DNA from: a virus
Reading direction: 5' to 3' (one strand)
Length of the DNA stretch: 64,000 nt
IMG/VR virus record: IMGVR_UViG_3300032829_000004
Location: 1 to 64,000 of that record
Positions within the stretch are counted from its first letter, which is position 1. Each line of letters begins with the position of its first letter. Both the position numbers and the translations under genes were made by a program. Positions 8,001-16,041 of the stretch are shown one piece after another. A model generated the notes under the pieces. It did not search any database and had not been told where the DNA came from. It saw nothing but the letters and a program-made list of their open reading frames with translations.

Positions 8001-9248
8001 GGCTACGCGGCCGGCGGAGGCGCGGCCGGGGTGAGGCCGCACGACGGCGACGGCAGGCAGCAGGACATCCCCGGCGGCGTTCCCGGCTCCACGGCAGGCG
8101 GGGAACCTCCCCGCTGGGACGGGTCGGAACCGGAGCCCCGGGTCATGACCGTGCCGGACGACGAGGACGACGCTGACTACCCGGACACCCGGGGCGTGCC
8201 CTCTCGTCCCGGCACTTACTGGCCCGCCCCGTACATGGACGGGTACTGGCCGCAGGGCGGCCACGGCACCCGCCAGGCGGGAACGTCGAGCCCCGGCGGC
8301 GGGGGGGCGAGGGGAAGGCCCCCGAACGGCGTCGGGAAGGGCGCTGCCGACCTGGACGACCCGAACCCGGCCGACGCGGAGCACGTCCGCGCCCTGATGG
8401 AGCAGAAATTTCCGGAGAAGGCCCTGAGCTGGGTGGACGATGCACGGTGGATCGGCCCCGTGAACGTCCCGCTCGACCGGATCGACTTCTCCGGCGAGGA
8501 CTCGTGGGCAGCCTCTCACGATAAGGCGACGGTCAAGCGGTACGCGAAGGACATCAAGCACGGAACCGGCCACGCCCACCCGGTGATCCTCGTCCAGTCC
8601 CCGGCCAGCCCGAAAGCCGTCATCATCGACGGCCACCACCGCACCCTGGCGTACCGGAAGCTCGGAAGGCCCGTTAAGGCCTACGTCGGGCAGGTGGACA
8701 AGGTCACCCCGGAGATCGCCGAGACCCACTCCTACCAGGCGGGAGGCGGCGGTGACATGACGGGCAAGGCGGCAGTTCCCGGGCTCACGTCCCGTTCGGG
8801 AATGATCTCCCTCGACCTGCCGCCGGGCACGATCGCGCCGGTACCGGGCGGGGTGGACGACCATCACGTCACCGTCGTCTACCTCGGGCCGGACGTGGAC
8901 GACGACGCGTTCGCGGACGCCTGCGCGAGGGCGCAGGCGGCGGCGCGGCTTGCACCCGGCCCGCTCGCCGGCATCCTCGCCGGCGCCGGCTCGTTCGAGC
9001 CGTCCGGTTCCAGCGGCGGCAAGGTGCCCGCGTTCATCCCGGCCCGCATCCCCGGCGCGGAACGCCTGCGGAACGACCTCGCGGACCTGTCGGCGAGCGA
9101 GCACGCGGACTGGAAGCCGCACGTCACCATCGCCTACCTTGACCCCGGCGAACCGCTCCCGGACCCCGGGCCGCCGGTTCCGGTGATGTTCACGCACCTG
9201 TCCGTTCACCGGGGCGGCGACGTGCGCCGTTTCCCGCTCGGCGGCTAG
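5076..9248 (+). CDS. Portal / MuF head protein / ParB-like / 2H phosphoesterase fusion
   Basis: A single 1390-residue frame with four domains. Residues about 90-530 are an HK97-type portal, with conserved blocks around FREGTVPAVYIS and QSPGAANQMAK. About 535-630 is a Pro/Gly/Gln-rich linker. About 630-945 is a MuF-like head-morphogenesis domain ending in Cys905/908 and GHPSCRC (Cys936/938). After a second Gly/Pro linker, about 1095-1222 is ParB/sulfiredoxin-like, with IIDGHHRT at 1184-1190. About 1240-1390 is a 2H phosphoesterase with paired H-V-T motifs at 1264-1266 and 1349-1351. Portals form the DNA channel; MuF-linked C-terminal domains in other phages are virion-packaged effectors. TTG 5076 follows a G-rich Shine-Dalgarno. 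The fusion of all four is unusual. Confidence 0.85.
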   Translation: MASPAAILRAAKAVPGAAQATPPPQGAPGWSGAMSPLARELAAPDSYRNAYGPFLPRPPQDFTQGAFGPFSPILPVPVDAPEDNGRAEPRREQYEVGWNLPVGQPGTEGIKLASFQTLRTIADLYSVARSCIQLRKNEIKGVAWDIVPTLDAAKAMRGSPSQSKDFGKRRAEALKFFQRPDPDYFTWSSWIGDVMEQVLVFDALSVFLQPKRGKGLGKGLLGSDLDCLQLIDGETIRPLYDLHGATPRPPAVAWQQYLYGVPRADFTAVITGRDIDEAGLTGAQWGQFRGDQLLYLPVEKRRWTPYGFPPVERALLPIMAGLQKQGYALDFFREGTVPAVYISPGDTAMTPNQIRELQDALNAITGDPAWHHKVIVLPPGSKTMPQRPAELADQFDEVVMNWVCMSFDVQPMELGISPKVSTTQSPGAANQMAKASQSSQERKATKPTLEFLSAICDYILQEVCRQADMRFLFEGLEEDEDELTQTTMLTAQISAGLRSIDEGRGELGLQPWGLPETSDPGWASPTAGFVPLGQVDATGAPVAGAQPDASHPAGAPPAGQAPGQPAGQRQPGSAPAGRQDQEPGQVPGRQQGNAGQSPGHDAAEAAAAAQQSAAGHGTGSSRASSPKAAHAELDALARHLRKGRAISTWQPRHLPAVTLAMISEDLAKGLSAGQAVDVARAITLPKADWEWAGKDAGDSGPKGWPGWELDEILARVYAGKLTAAFKTAARAIRQAAARWLGQAAGSADAAARAIRQAVEDSLGGILRDAWTEGYALGQQAAMAMITEADAVDWGEWTPGDAEAAAKVADASGLSDLLSQYGIGAIKSISGTNMDGVAQLLSDALDGGLSSASLARQILGLLNLPGRAQMIAQTEIARAVSAATLDRFSAMNVTAKQWLIAPSKACPSCVANASQGAIPANADFRSGVKSPPGHPSCRCAIAPAAVAGVSLAGKSVRVIDLNGQETRRGQRQDDDGGYAAGGGAAGVRPHDGDGRQQDIPGGVPGSTAGGEPPRWDGSEPEPRVMTVPDDEDDADYPDTRGVPSRPGTYWPAPYMDGYWPQGGHGTRQAGTSSPGGGGARGRPPNGVGKGAADLDDPNPADAEHVRALMEQKFPEKALSWVDDARWIGPVNVPLDRIDFSGEDSWAASHDKATVKRYAKDIKHGTGHAHPVILVQSPASPKAVIIDGHHRTLAYRKLGRPVKAYVGQVDKVTPEIAETHSYQAGGGGDMTGKAAVPGLTSRSGMISLDLPPGTIAPVPGGVDDHHVTVVYLGPDVDDDAFADACARAQAAARLAPGPLAGILAGAGSFEPSGSSGGKVPAFIPARIPGAERLRNDLADLSASEHADWKPHVTIAYLDPGEPLPDPGPPVPVMFTHLSVHRGGDVRRFPLGG

Positions 9249-9252
9249 CCGG

Positions 9253-9552
9253 GTGGGCAAGCCCGGCCGCGGGCACCGCAAGGACAGGCGCGGCAGGCGG
9301 CTCGCGAAAGCCGTGCACGCCCCTCTCCCCGATCGCCGCCGCAATGGCGCCGAGCCACCCTCCGCGCGCCTGCTCCAGTCGGTCGCCGGCGCACTGAACG
9401 CCTGCGAGGCCGCCGGGATCATCGTCCAGCTCGCCCACGGGGCCGTCATCACCGACGAAGGCTACGTCTTCGCGGTAGGCGCAGCCGGGGGACGCTGGGC
9501 CGCCCGCTCCCGGACGCTGACCGGGTTCCCTGCAGCGGACGGCGACGACTAG
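9253..9552 (+). CDS. Hypothetical protein between portal and protease (99 aa)
   Basis: GTG 9253 begins five bases after the portal stop. The N terminus is very basic (GRGHRKDRRGRR). The rest folds as helix-strand-strand (ARLLQSVAGALNACEAAG then IIVQLAHGAVITDEGYVF). No known family; the location fits a head-assembly accessory. Confidence 0.55.
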   Translation: MGKPGRGHRKDRRGRRLAKAVHAPLPDRRRNGAEPPSARLLQSVAGALNACEAAGIIVQLAHGAVITDEGYVFAVGAAGGRWAARSRTLTGFPAADGDD

Positions 9553-9601
9553 CAAGCAGACCTGCCCATCGCGGCACGAACACCCCTACGCAAGGAGATG
9601 T

Positions 9602-12388
9602 GTGGCCACTGCCGTGACCGGCCGGGACCCGGACCTCGTCTACCACTCGTTCCCCATCGAGAAGTTCGACACGGACCCGGAGACCGGCACCCTGTACGTG
9701 TACGGGAAGGCCACGTCGCCCGACGTCGACTCCGACGAGCAGATCGTGGACCCGGACTGGTCGGCGAAGGCGATGGAGACATGGTTCGCCTCCGGGCCGA
9801 ACGTGCGGGTGATGCACAACCCGACAGCGATGCCCGCAGGGTCCGGCGTCAAGGTGGAAATCAACCGGGACGGCGACGGCGCCCACTGGGTGAAGGCCGC
9901 GGTCGACGAGCCGACCGCCAAGCGCATGGTGGAACGCAAGCACCTGCGTGCCTTCTCCGTCGGCATCGCCCGCCCGCTGATCGTCCAGGACGTCACCGGC
10001 AAGGCCCGGAACGGGATCATCAAGGGCGGCGAGCTCGCCGAGATCTCCCTGGTCGACCGGCCCGCGAACCGGTCCTGCTACGTGGAGATCGCCAAGTCCG
10101 CCGGGGACGGGTCGTGCGAGTTCACCGGCAAGGTCTTCGGCGGTGACGACTTCCTCGCCAAGACCGTGAACGTGGACGTGCCGAAGGGGGCGCCGGTCAC
10201 GTTCTCGCCGGAGGACCTGAAGAAGCTGCTGGAGCATCGCAGGCTCGCCGAGGAGCGGGAATCCGCGGAGAAGGGCGAGCTGTCCGCCGCTGACCGTTCC
10301 CGGCTCCCGGCCTCCTCGTTCGCCTACGTCGACTCCGACGGCAACGGCCACCTTCCCGTGCACGACGAGGGCCATGTCCGCTCCGCGCTCGGCAGGTTCG
10401 GCCAGCAGCAGTTCGAGGACGGCGCGTCCCGCAAGAAGGCCGCCCGCAAGATCATCGGCAGGGCGCGGGAAATGGGGATCAGCGTGGACGAGGACTCCGA
10501 CGTCGCCCAGGCGGCGGCCGGGAAGACCGCCCTGCCTGACGGCGTGAAAGCGGCCGGGAAGTGCGGCCTCTGCCACGGCTCCGGCAAGATCATGGACGGC
10601 AACCGCGACTGCCCCCGCTGCCACGGCGACGGGAACATCGCCGAAGGCGAACCTGACGAGCACGGCGAGAATCAGGACAAGGACGCGGAACCGGACATCG
10701 CCAAGGCCGGCGCGCGGTCCTGCAAGGGATGCGGGAAGAGCCACCACGCGGACTCCCCGGCGAAGTTCTGCGACTCCTGCGGCACGAAGCTCCCCGCGGC
10801 GGGCGGGAAGGACGCCGAACCGGACGTCGTCAAGGACAGCGGCGGCACCGGGGAGGACGGCCCGGACGACGCCGGCCAGGGCGGCGGCGATGACGGCGGC
10901 GGCGACGACCCGGATGCCGCCGCCGCGGAGAAGGCCGCGGCCCCTGCCGTGACCGGGAAGCCGAAAGTCCCGTGCCCGTCCTGCGGCAGGCAGGTCAAGG
11001 CGAAGATGGCGTTCTGCCCCAAGTGCGGCGGCGGCATGACGGCCGGCAAGGCCGGCAAGCCGACTCCCGGCGACGGGGTGACCGGGGAGCACGTCCAGCC
11101 CGTTCCCGCCCACCGTGAACCGGACGGCCCGTACATCGAGTCGCTCGAGCACGACGCCGGCCTGCCCACCGACCCGGACGGCCCCTACCTGAACCGCGGC
11201 GGCGCGGAGAAGGCCGCGGCGCTGCGGTTCAAGTCCCTCGGAGTCCCGCACGGCCTCGGCGTGCTGCACGACCTCACCTGCCCCGCCTACGCCCCGGCCG
11301 CGGTCGCCAAGGCCCACCCGGGCGCGGCACTCGCCGACATCGACGCCGAGGAGTGGATGGGCAAGGCCCTCGACGCCGCCGCGACCGCCCCGCTGCCCGA
11401 AGCGGGCGCGATGCAGCTGCTGTGGCAGCACGCCCTCACCCTGAAGGGCGCCGACCCGGAGATCGTCTCCGAGGTGTCCGGTGCGCTGCACAAGGCGTTC
11501 GCCGACGCCAACCCGGGACCGGGCACGTTCCCGGTACCAGGCGAGCTCAGCGCGCAGCGGTTCCGGCGCCCCTACATCACCGAAGGCCACGCCGCCCCCT
11601 CGCCCGGCCAGGACGGGCCGAACACGGCACAGGTCCCCCCGCCCGGCGGCATTTCGGCTACCCAGTTCAACCGGGACTACCTCAGCGACGGGCACGCCGC
11701 CGACTCCCCGCAGAACAAGGCCGACGGCGGCGCCCCCCCGAAGCCCGGCGCCTCCAACGGCGGGCGGGTCTTCTACCGCAACACCGCCCGCGACAACACG
11801 AGGGCGGCAATGCAGGCGATGCACGACCACATCGCCGCCACCTTCCCCGACCTGTGCGCCATGAACCCCGGCCCGGAAGCGGACCCTGCGCCCCAGCCGG
11901 GGCCGCTGCCCCGCCCGGCCGGCTCATCCAAGGCGGCGAAGGCGGAGAAGCCGGCGAAGCGCCGCGACCCGGAACCCGCCGCGGCCCGGCAGCCGGAACC
12001 CGCCGCCAAGGCGGCGGGCGCGGCGTCACCGGACCTTGTCAAGGCCGCCGTCGCCGAGGCCGCGGCAGGGCTCGCGGGACAGCTCGCCGAGACACGGCAG
12101 CTGCTCGAAGCGCAGGCGGAAGTCCTGAAGAAGCAGGCGGCAGTCCTCGACGCCATCGCCGGCCAGCCCGACCCGGCATCCCCCTACCGGGGTGCCGCCC
12201 TCCCGTACCAGGGCAAGACGGCGACGGCCCCGGCGGGGCCGCTGTCGATGGCCGGGGCCGCGGAGCAGGCCCAGGCCCACGTGTACGCCGAGCTTTACCG
12301 GGAGTGGCGCGAGTCCCCCGACCCCGCGGCACGGCTGGCAGCCGAGCGGGCGATGGAGAAGATGCGCGGCCTCCCCTACACCTCCTGA
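9602..12388 (+). CDS. Prohead protease-scaffold fusion with several zinc modules
   Basis: 928 residues; GTG 9602 follows AAGGAG. Residues 1-165 are a HK97 (S78) prohead protease: His72 in VMHNPT, Ser119 in FSVGIA, and AEISLVDRPAN at 146-156. About 235-300 resembles the phage DUF6582-like domain (LPVHDEGHVRSALGRF). Then come DnaJ-type CxxCxGxG units (Cys321/324 and 337/340) and two zinc ribbons (Cys374/377/390/393; Cys458/461/472/475). The remainder is Pro/Ala-rich with a C-terminal coiled coil (about 800-870), as in delta/scaffold domains. It matures the capsid and probably acts as internal scaffold. The length is two to three times normal. Confidence 0.85.
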   Translation: MATAVTGRDPDLVYHSFPIEKFDTDPETGTLYVYGKATSPDVDSDEQIVDPDWSAKAMETWFASGPNVRVMHNPTAMPAGSGVKVEINRDGDGAHWVKAAVDEPTAKRMVERKHLRAFSVGIARPLIVQDVTGKARNGIIKGGELAEISLVDRPANRSCYVEIAKSAGDGSCEFTGKVFGGDDFLAKTVNVDVPKGAPVTFSPEDLKKLLEHRRLAEERESAEKGELSAADRSRLPASSFAYVDSDGNGHLPVHDEGHVRSALGRFGQQQFEDGASRKKAARKIIGRAREMGISVDEDSDVAQAAAGKTALPDGVKAAGKCGLCHGSGKIMDGNRDCPRCHGDGNIAEGEPDEHGENQDKDAEPDIAKAGARSCKGCGKSHHADSPAKFCDSCGTKLPAAGGKDAEPDVVKDSGGTGEDGPDDAGQGGGDDGGGDDPDAAAAEKAAAPAVTGKPKVPCPSCGRQVKAKMAFCPKCGGGMTAGKAGKPTPGDGVTGEHVQPVPAHREPDGPYIESLEHDAGLPTDPDGPYLNRGGAEKAAALRFKSLGVPHGLGVLHDLTCPAYAPAAVAKAHPGAALADIDAEEWMGKALDAAATAPLPEAGAMQLLWQHALTLKGADPEIVSEVSGALHKAFADANPGPGTFPVPGELSAQRFRRPYITEGHAAPSPGQDGPNTAQVPPPGGISATQFNRDYLSDGHAADSPQNKADGGAPPKPGASNGGRVFYRNTARDNTRAAMQAMHDHIAATFPDLCAMNPGPEADPAPQPGPLPRPAGSSKAAKAEKPAKRRDPEPAAARQPEPAAKAAGAASPDLVKAAVAEAAAGLAGQLAETRQLLEAQAEVLKKQAAVLDAIAGQPDPASPYRGAALPYQGKTATAPAGPLSMAGAAEQAQAHVYAELYREWRESPDPAARLAAERAMEKMRGLPYTS

Positions 12389-12438
12389 CGATCACGCCGC
12401 CACGGCGGCGGACACGCATGACGCACGAAAGGAGCTGT

Positions 12439-14262
12439 GTGGCAGACATCCTCACAGCGGAACCCCCGGCCCCGGCGGCGCTCTACGGAACCCCCGCCGT
12501 CGAGGCGGAACGCGCAGCCTCCGGCGCCAGCAGCACCGGCGACGTCCTGAAGGCCCGCATGCCCGAGCTCGTCAAGGGCGCCGGCATGGCCTTCAAGGGC
12601 GGCAACACGCCCCTGTCGGACCCGGTCGAGATCACCACGAAGGCCCACCGGGCCACCCTCGACCTGCGGTCCGAGACGTGGCGCGGCTACCATGCCCGTG
12701 CCGACGTCGTGAAGTCCGGGTTCAAGCCCGACTTCCTGAAGCAGTTCGGGGCGCTCGCCACGGCCCTGTCGGCGCCGTCGTTCGCCGAGCAGCTCGCCCA
12801 GTTCGCCTCCCTCCTGCCCGGCGGCGGAAGCGACGCGCTGAAGTCGTTCACCGCAGGCAACATGGGCATCGGGTCGGTTTACGGCCTGACCCCGTTCAAC
12901 CTGCTCGCACCGTCCCGGCTCATCTACCCCGTTTACACGGTGTACAGGAACAAGTTCCCCCGGCCCGCCGGGCAGGGCGTGTCCCTGATCGAGCGGCTCG
13001 CCCTCGGCATCTCCGGTTCCCAGACCGGCGGCGAAGGCGTCCTGGACATCTCCATCGGGGAACTCGTCCAGAACGGCGGCTCGTTCAGCAACTGGCCGCT
13101 GAACCTGCCCCCGTCCGGGTCGCAGAACTTCGAGACGCTCAACGTGCCGTACCGGTTCTTCGGCATAACCGAGCAGCTCTCGTGGCTCGCCCAGTTCGCC
13201 GGGCAGGGATTCGAGGACATCAGCGCTCTCGCCAACCTCATCATGCTGCAGGAGATGATGCTCGGCGAGGAGTACCAGATGATCGCCGGCACCTCCGTGC
13301 CGCTCGCGGTCCCGGGCACGCCGACCTGCACCGTCCGCACCGCCGGCTCCAACGAGACCGCGTTCAACACCACCATCACCAACGTGAAGGTGGCCGCCAC
13401 CAACTACTTCGGCTCCACCGCCGTCTCGGTGGCCAGCTCCGGCTTCAGCGTCTCCGCCGGCCAGGTCGTCGACGTCACCATCCCCGCCGTCGCGGGCGCG
13501 ATGACGTACTCGATCTACGGGTACGACGGCACCCACTACTACCTGCTGGCCTCCGGTGTCGGCGGCATCCGCTACACCCTCCAGGGGTACGCCACCCTCC
13601 CCGCGATCGTCACCCCGCCGGCGTCCGACACCGGAACCGGCGCCGCGACCCGTATGGAAGGCGTCATCCCGACCCTCACCGGCGTCTCCGCCTCCGCGGG
13701 CATCTACCCGTCCGGGTGGCAGGCCGGGTACGTCAACAACTCCGTCGGCACCCACCTGTCCTACAACGCGATCTACACCGCGCTGAAGGCACTGTGGAAC
13801 TCCTCGTCCAACAGCCCGGGAGCGTTCAAGGGCGACCCCGCCGAGTGCATCAGCTCCGGCACTGACATCGCCAACCTCTCCCAGGACGTCATCGCCCAGG
13901 GCGACGCCACCACCTACCGGCTGTTCATCCAGCAGTCCGAGGTCGGCGACGTCCAGGTCGGCGGCGCCGTCTCCGAGTTCCGCAACCCGGTCACCCGTTC
14001 GATCATGAAGATGGTCGTCCACCCCTGGTACACCCAGGGAACCGCGGACCTGCTGTCCTACCAGCTGCCCCAGACGTGGACCAACGTCGCCAACGCCATC
14101 GAAATGTCCGTCGTGCAGGACTACGCATCGATTGCGTGGCCCGTCATCGACGCGACTTTCCGCTACTCCATTTTCTTGTATGGCGCCCTGGTCATGCACG
14201 CGCCTTTCTACAGCGCGCACCTTGCGGGGCTCCAGAACTCGGACACCACTCCGTACAGCTAG
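12439..14262 (+). CDS. Major capsid protein with inserted Ig-like domain
   Basis: 607 residues; GTG 12439 has AAAGGAG upstream. It follows the protease-scaffold gene, the position of the major capsid protein in HK97-type heads. An N-terminal helical arm is followed by the shell region (ISIGELVQNGG; LMLQEMMLGEE-type helix near 270). Residues about 292-385 are Thr/Val/Ser-rich beta strands resembling a fibronectin/Ig-like insertion (ITNVKVAATNYFG ... YSIYGYDGTHYYLL), and the shell fold then resumes to the end (VIDATFRYSIFLYGALVMH). Such insertions decorate the outer capsid surface. Assignment by position, length and domain layout. Confidence 0.8.
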   Translation: MADILTAEPPAPAALYGTPAVEAERAASGASSTGDVLKARMPELVKGAGMAFKGGNTPLSDPVEITTKAHRATLDLRSETWRGYHARADVVKSGFKPDFLKQFGALATALSAPSFAEQLAQFASLLPGGGSDALKSFTAGNMGIGSVYGLTPFNLLAPSRLIYPVYTVYRNKFPRPAGQGVSLIERLALGISGSQTGGEGVLDISIGELVQNGGSFSNWPLNLPPSGSQNFETLNVPYRFFGITEQLSWLAQFAGQGFEDISALANLIMLQEMMLGEEYQMIAGTSVPLAVPGTPTCTVRTAGSNETAFNTTITNVKVAATNYFGSTAVSVASSGFSVSAGQVVDVTIPAVAGAMTYSIYGYDGTHYYLLASGVGGIRYTLQGYATLPAIVTPPASDTGTGAATRMEGVIPTLTGVSASAGIYPSGWQAGYVNNSVGTHLSYNAIYTALKALWNSSSNSPGAFKGDPAECISSGTDIANLSQDVIAQGDATTYRLFIQQSEVGDVQVGGAVSEFRNPVTRSIMKMVVHPWYTQGTADLLSYQLPQTWTNVANAIEMSVVQDYASIAWPVIDATFRYSIFLYGALVMHAPFYSAHLAGLQNSDTTPYS

Positions 14263-14311
14263 AGGAATTCCGCAGCCTCGCCCGCCCCGGCGGCCAGGAG
14301 CCGCTTCCGTT

Positions 14312-14359
14312 CCAGTCCGGGCACGCACGGTGCACCCGTGCACCGAGTGTCCGGACTGG
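14312..14359 (+). terminator. Long hairpin after the capsid gene (terminator or attenuator)
   Basis: CCAGTCCGG at 14312-14320 pairs with CCGGACTGG at 14351-14359, continuing inward to CGGTGCAC/GTGCACCG around a two-base centre, giving a stem of about 20 bp with few mismatches. No long T tract follows, so partial termination or mRNA stabilisation is more likely than a full stop. It lies in the 235-base gap between the capsid gene and the next gene, the longest non-coding gap in the late operon. Confidence 0.6.
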
Positions 14360-14497
14360 AGCGCCGGCCGCGATAATCGGCCACGCGGAATTGCGGCGCC
14401 TGTCCCGATAGGGGCCGCCTACCTTCACTCCTATTTGCGCGAGAATTCGCGACCGCATGATTTTCAGGAAATCCGGGTTGCCGGATGAAAGGACTGT

Positions 14498-14854
14498 GTG
14501 GAAGCATTCACCACCACCCCTCCCGCCTACCAGGCGACCCCGTCGCTCGGCACCACTGCGACGCAGATCTACTCCGGCACCGGCGTCACCGTCTCCGGGA
14601 CCGCCTACTCGTTCCCGGCCGGGGTCACCCTGTCGAACCTGATCATCCAGAACTCGGGCACCGCGACCGCCTACGTCGGCCAGGGCTCGACCGTCAGCTC
14701 GGCGACCGGCCTGGCCGTCCTCGCGGGGACCGGGATCGTCATCGAGGCGTCCGTCGCCCAGGGCACGGCGTCCACGTTCAACCTGTGGGGCATCGCCGCG
14801 GGCGGGACGACCTCGCTCGAGCTGTCGCTCGGCACCCTCGTCGAGAACGTCTGA
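14498..14854 (+). CDS. Beta-rich virion protein, paralog 1 of 3 (decoration-like)
   Basis: 118 residues; GTG 14498 has GAAAGGA upstream. The sequence is Thr/Gly/Ser/Val-rich with alternating strands and the module LIIQNSGTATAYVGQGS ... G.AVLAGTG. The next two genes repeat the same module (I.N.G...YVGGS.VT...G), so the three arose by duplication. They sit right after the capsid gene, where head decoration proteins are encoded. A capsid decoration or fibre role is inferred. Confidence 0.65.
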   Translation: MEAFTTTPPAYQATPSLGTTATQIYSGTGVTVSGTAYSFPAGVTLSNLIIQNSGTATAYVGQGSTVSSATGLAVLAGTGIVIEASVAQGTASTFNLWGIAAGGTTSLELSLGTLVENV

Positions 14855-14882
14855 CACCGCCCCAGGGCAGTTAGGGAGTCGT

Positions 14883-15374
14883 GTGGGAGCACCGTTCAGC
14901 ACGCCGGTGTCAGTGACGCCGGTACAGGTGTACGTCCCGTCGCCGTCCGGGGTCCCCTCGGTGTTCATTGCGAACACCGGGCAGAACCCGGTGTACGTCG
15001 GCGGCTCCGAGGTGACGACCGTGGCGGGGCTGGAGCTCACGCCCGGAGCGTCGATGACCCTGGCCAATGCCGTTCAGGGCGTCTTCGCGGCGTCCGGGTT
15101 CACTCCCGGGGCTGCGGCAGGCACCGTGGCGGCGAACATCGCCCAGGGCGGCTCGGTGATCTCCGTCGCGTCCGGAGGGTCGTCGTTCACCATCGGGTCG
15201 GAGATCGTCATCGAGCAGGGGAGCGCCCGGCAGGAACTCCAGGCGGTGGCCGCTCATACCGGGACGACGGTGACCGTCAGCGGGACGTTCGCGTTCGCGC
15301 ACGGGTCGACGGTGACGTTCAGCCAGGTCATCGCCGCTCCCGCTCTCGTCACGGTGAGCGCCGGGGCGGTCTGA
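14883..15374 (+). CDS. Beta-rich virion protein, paralog 2 of 3
   Basis: 163 residues from GTG 14883 (GGGAG upstream). The shared module VFIANTGQNPVYVGGSEVT is at about 27-45. The second half (about 85-160) is an added strand-rich segment, SGGSSFTIGSEIVIEQGSA, similar in style to the loop-binding segments in the connector (16931) and tail-tube (19177) proteins. Probably exposed on the head surface. Confidence 0.65.
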   Translation: MGAPFSTPVSVTPVQVYVPSPSGVPSVFIANTGQNPVYVGGSEVTTVAGLELTPGASMTLANAVQGVFAASGFTPGAAAGTVAANIAQGGSVISVASGGSSFTIGSEIVIEQGSARQELQAVAAHTGTTVTVSGTFAFAHGSTVTFSQVIAAPALVTVSAGAV

Positions 15375-15377
15375 CCG

Positions 15378-15650
15378 GTGGCGATCCAGGCATCGCAGTG
15401 GGCGGTGGGCACCGTGGCGACAGTCATCGCCAGCGTGCCCGCCGGCCCCTGCACCGTCATCCTGTCCAACGTGTCAGGGGAGACGGTGTACGTCGGAGGG
15501 TCTGCCGTCACCGCGGCACGGGGATTCCCCGTGCCTTCCGGCGTCACGCCCGTCGTCATCCCCGGGTACCCGTCGTCGTCGGCCACGCAGCTGTCCGCGG
15601 TAGCAGGATCGGCGGCGACCATCGGCGTCATCATCTCGACGGACGGGTGA
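15378..15650 (+). CDS. Beta-rich virion protein, paralog 3 of 3
   Basis: 90 residues; GTG 15378, three bases after the previous stop. This is the shortest copy of the module (VILSNVSGETVYVGGSAVTA). It lacks the extra C-terminal segment seen in paralog 2. Co-translated with its neighbours. Confidence 0.62.
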   Translation: MAIQASQWAVGTVATVIASVPAGPCTVILSNVSGETVYVGGSAVTAARGFPVPSGVTPVVIPGYPSSSATQLSAVAGSAATIGVIISTDG

Positions 15651-15654
15651 GTCA

Positions 15655-16041
15655 TTGAGCGTTAAAGTGCAGCTCCCCCCGGGGTGCGAGGGCCTGAACA
15701 TGCAGGACGGCACCCGCTACGACGCCCGCAAGGGCGGCGCGGTCATGGTCGCCGACGAGCACGCCTCCGCCGTCCAGCGGTACTCCGGCGGCGACGCGGC
15801 GATCCTCAACGGCGCGTTCCGGGCGTTCGGCGGGACACGGAACGGCCGCTGGTGCCCCGCGTGCCGGTTCCTCGCCAACGCCTGGTCGGAGCAATGCCCG
15901 AGGTGCGAGCGGCGGGGGATCGTGACCGCGACCGTCCCCGAGTCCGAAAGGCCGGCGGTGCGTTCCCCGCTGCCGTCCGGCTGCCCGCCCGTCCCGTCCG
16001 GGGCGGCAGTGAAAACAGAGCAGGAGATTGATCCGACGTGA
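15655..16041 (+). CDS. Zinc-ribbon protein (128 aa)
   Basis: TTG 15655 lies directly after the previous stop. An N-terminal beta domain (VKVQLPPGCEGLNMQDG ... VVADEHASAV) is followed by CPAC-17-CPRC, a zinc ribbon at about 65-90. The C-terminal third is disordered and Pro-rich. Similar N termini occur in head genes of actinophages, but I do not recognise a function. Confidence 0.6.
   Translation: MSVKVQLPPGCEGLNMQDGTRYDARKGGAVMVADEHASAVQRYSGGDAAILNGAFRAFGGTRNGRWCPACRFLANAWSEQCPRCERRGIVTATVPESERPAVRSPLPSGCPPVPSGAAVKTEQEIDPT

Noticed and set aside
9449-11830. 793-codon open frame on the minus strand opposite the protease-scaffold gene
   Set aside because: In GC-rich genes the complementary frame is often stop-free. 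Its amino acid composition is Arg/Gly/Val-rich without motifs, and the plus-strand gene has clear domains.
12376-14343. 655-codon minus-strand frame opposite the capsid gene
   Set aside because: Shadow of the capsid gene: composition is biased and there is no recognisable domain or start signal.
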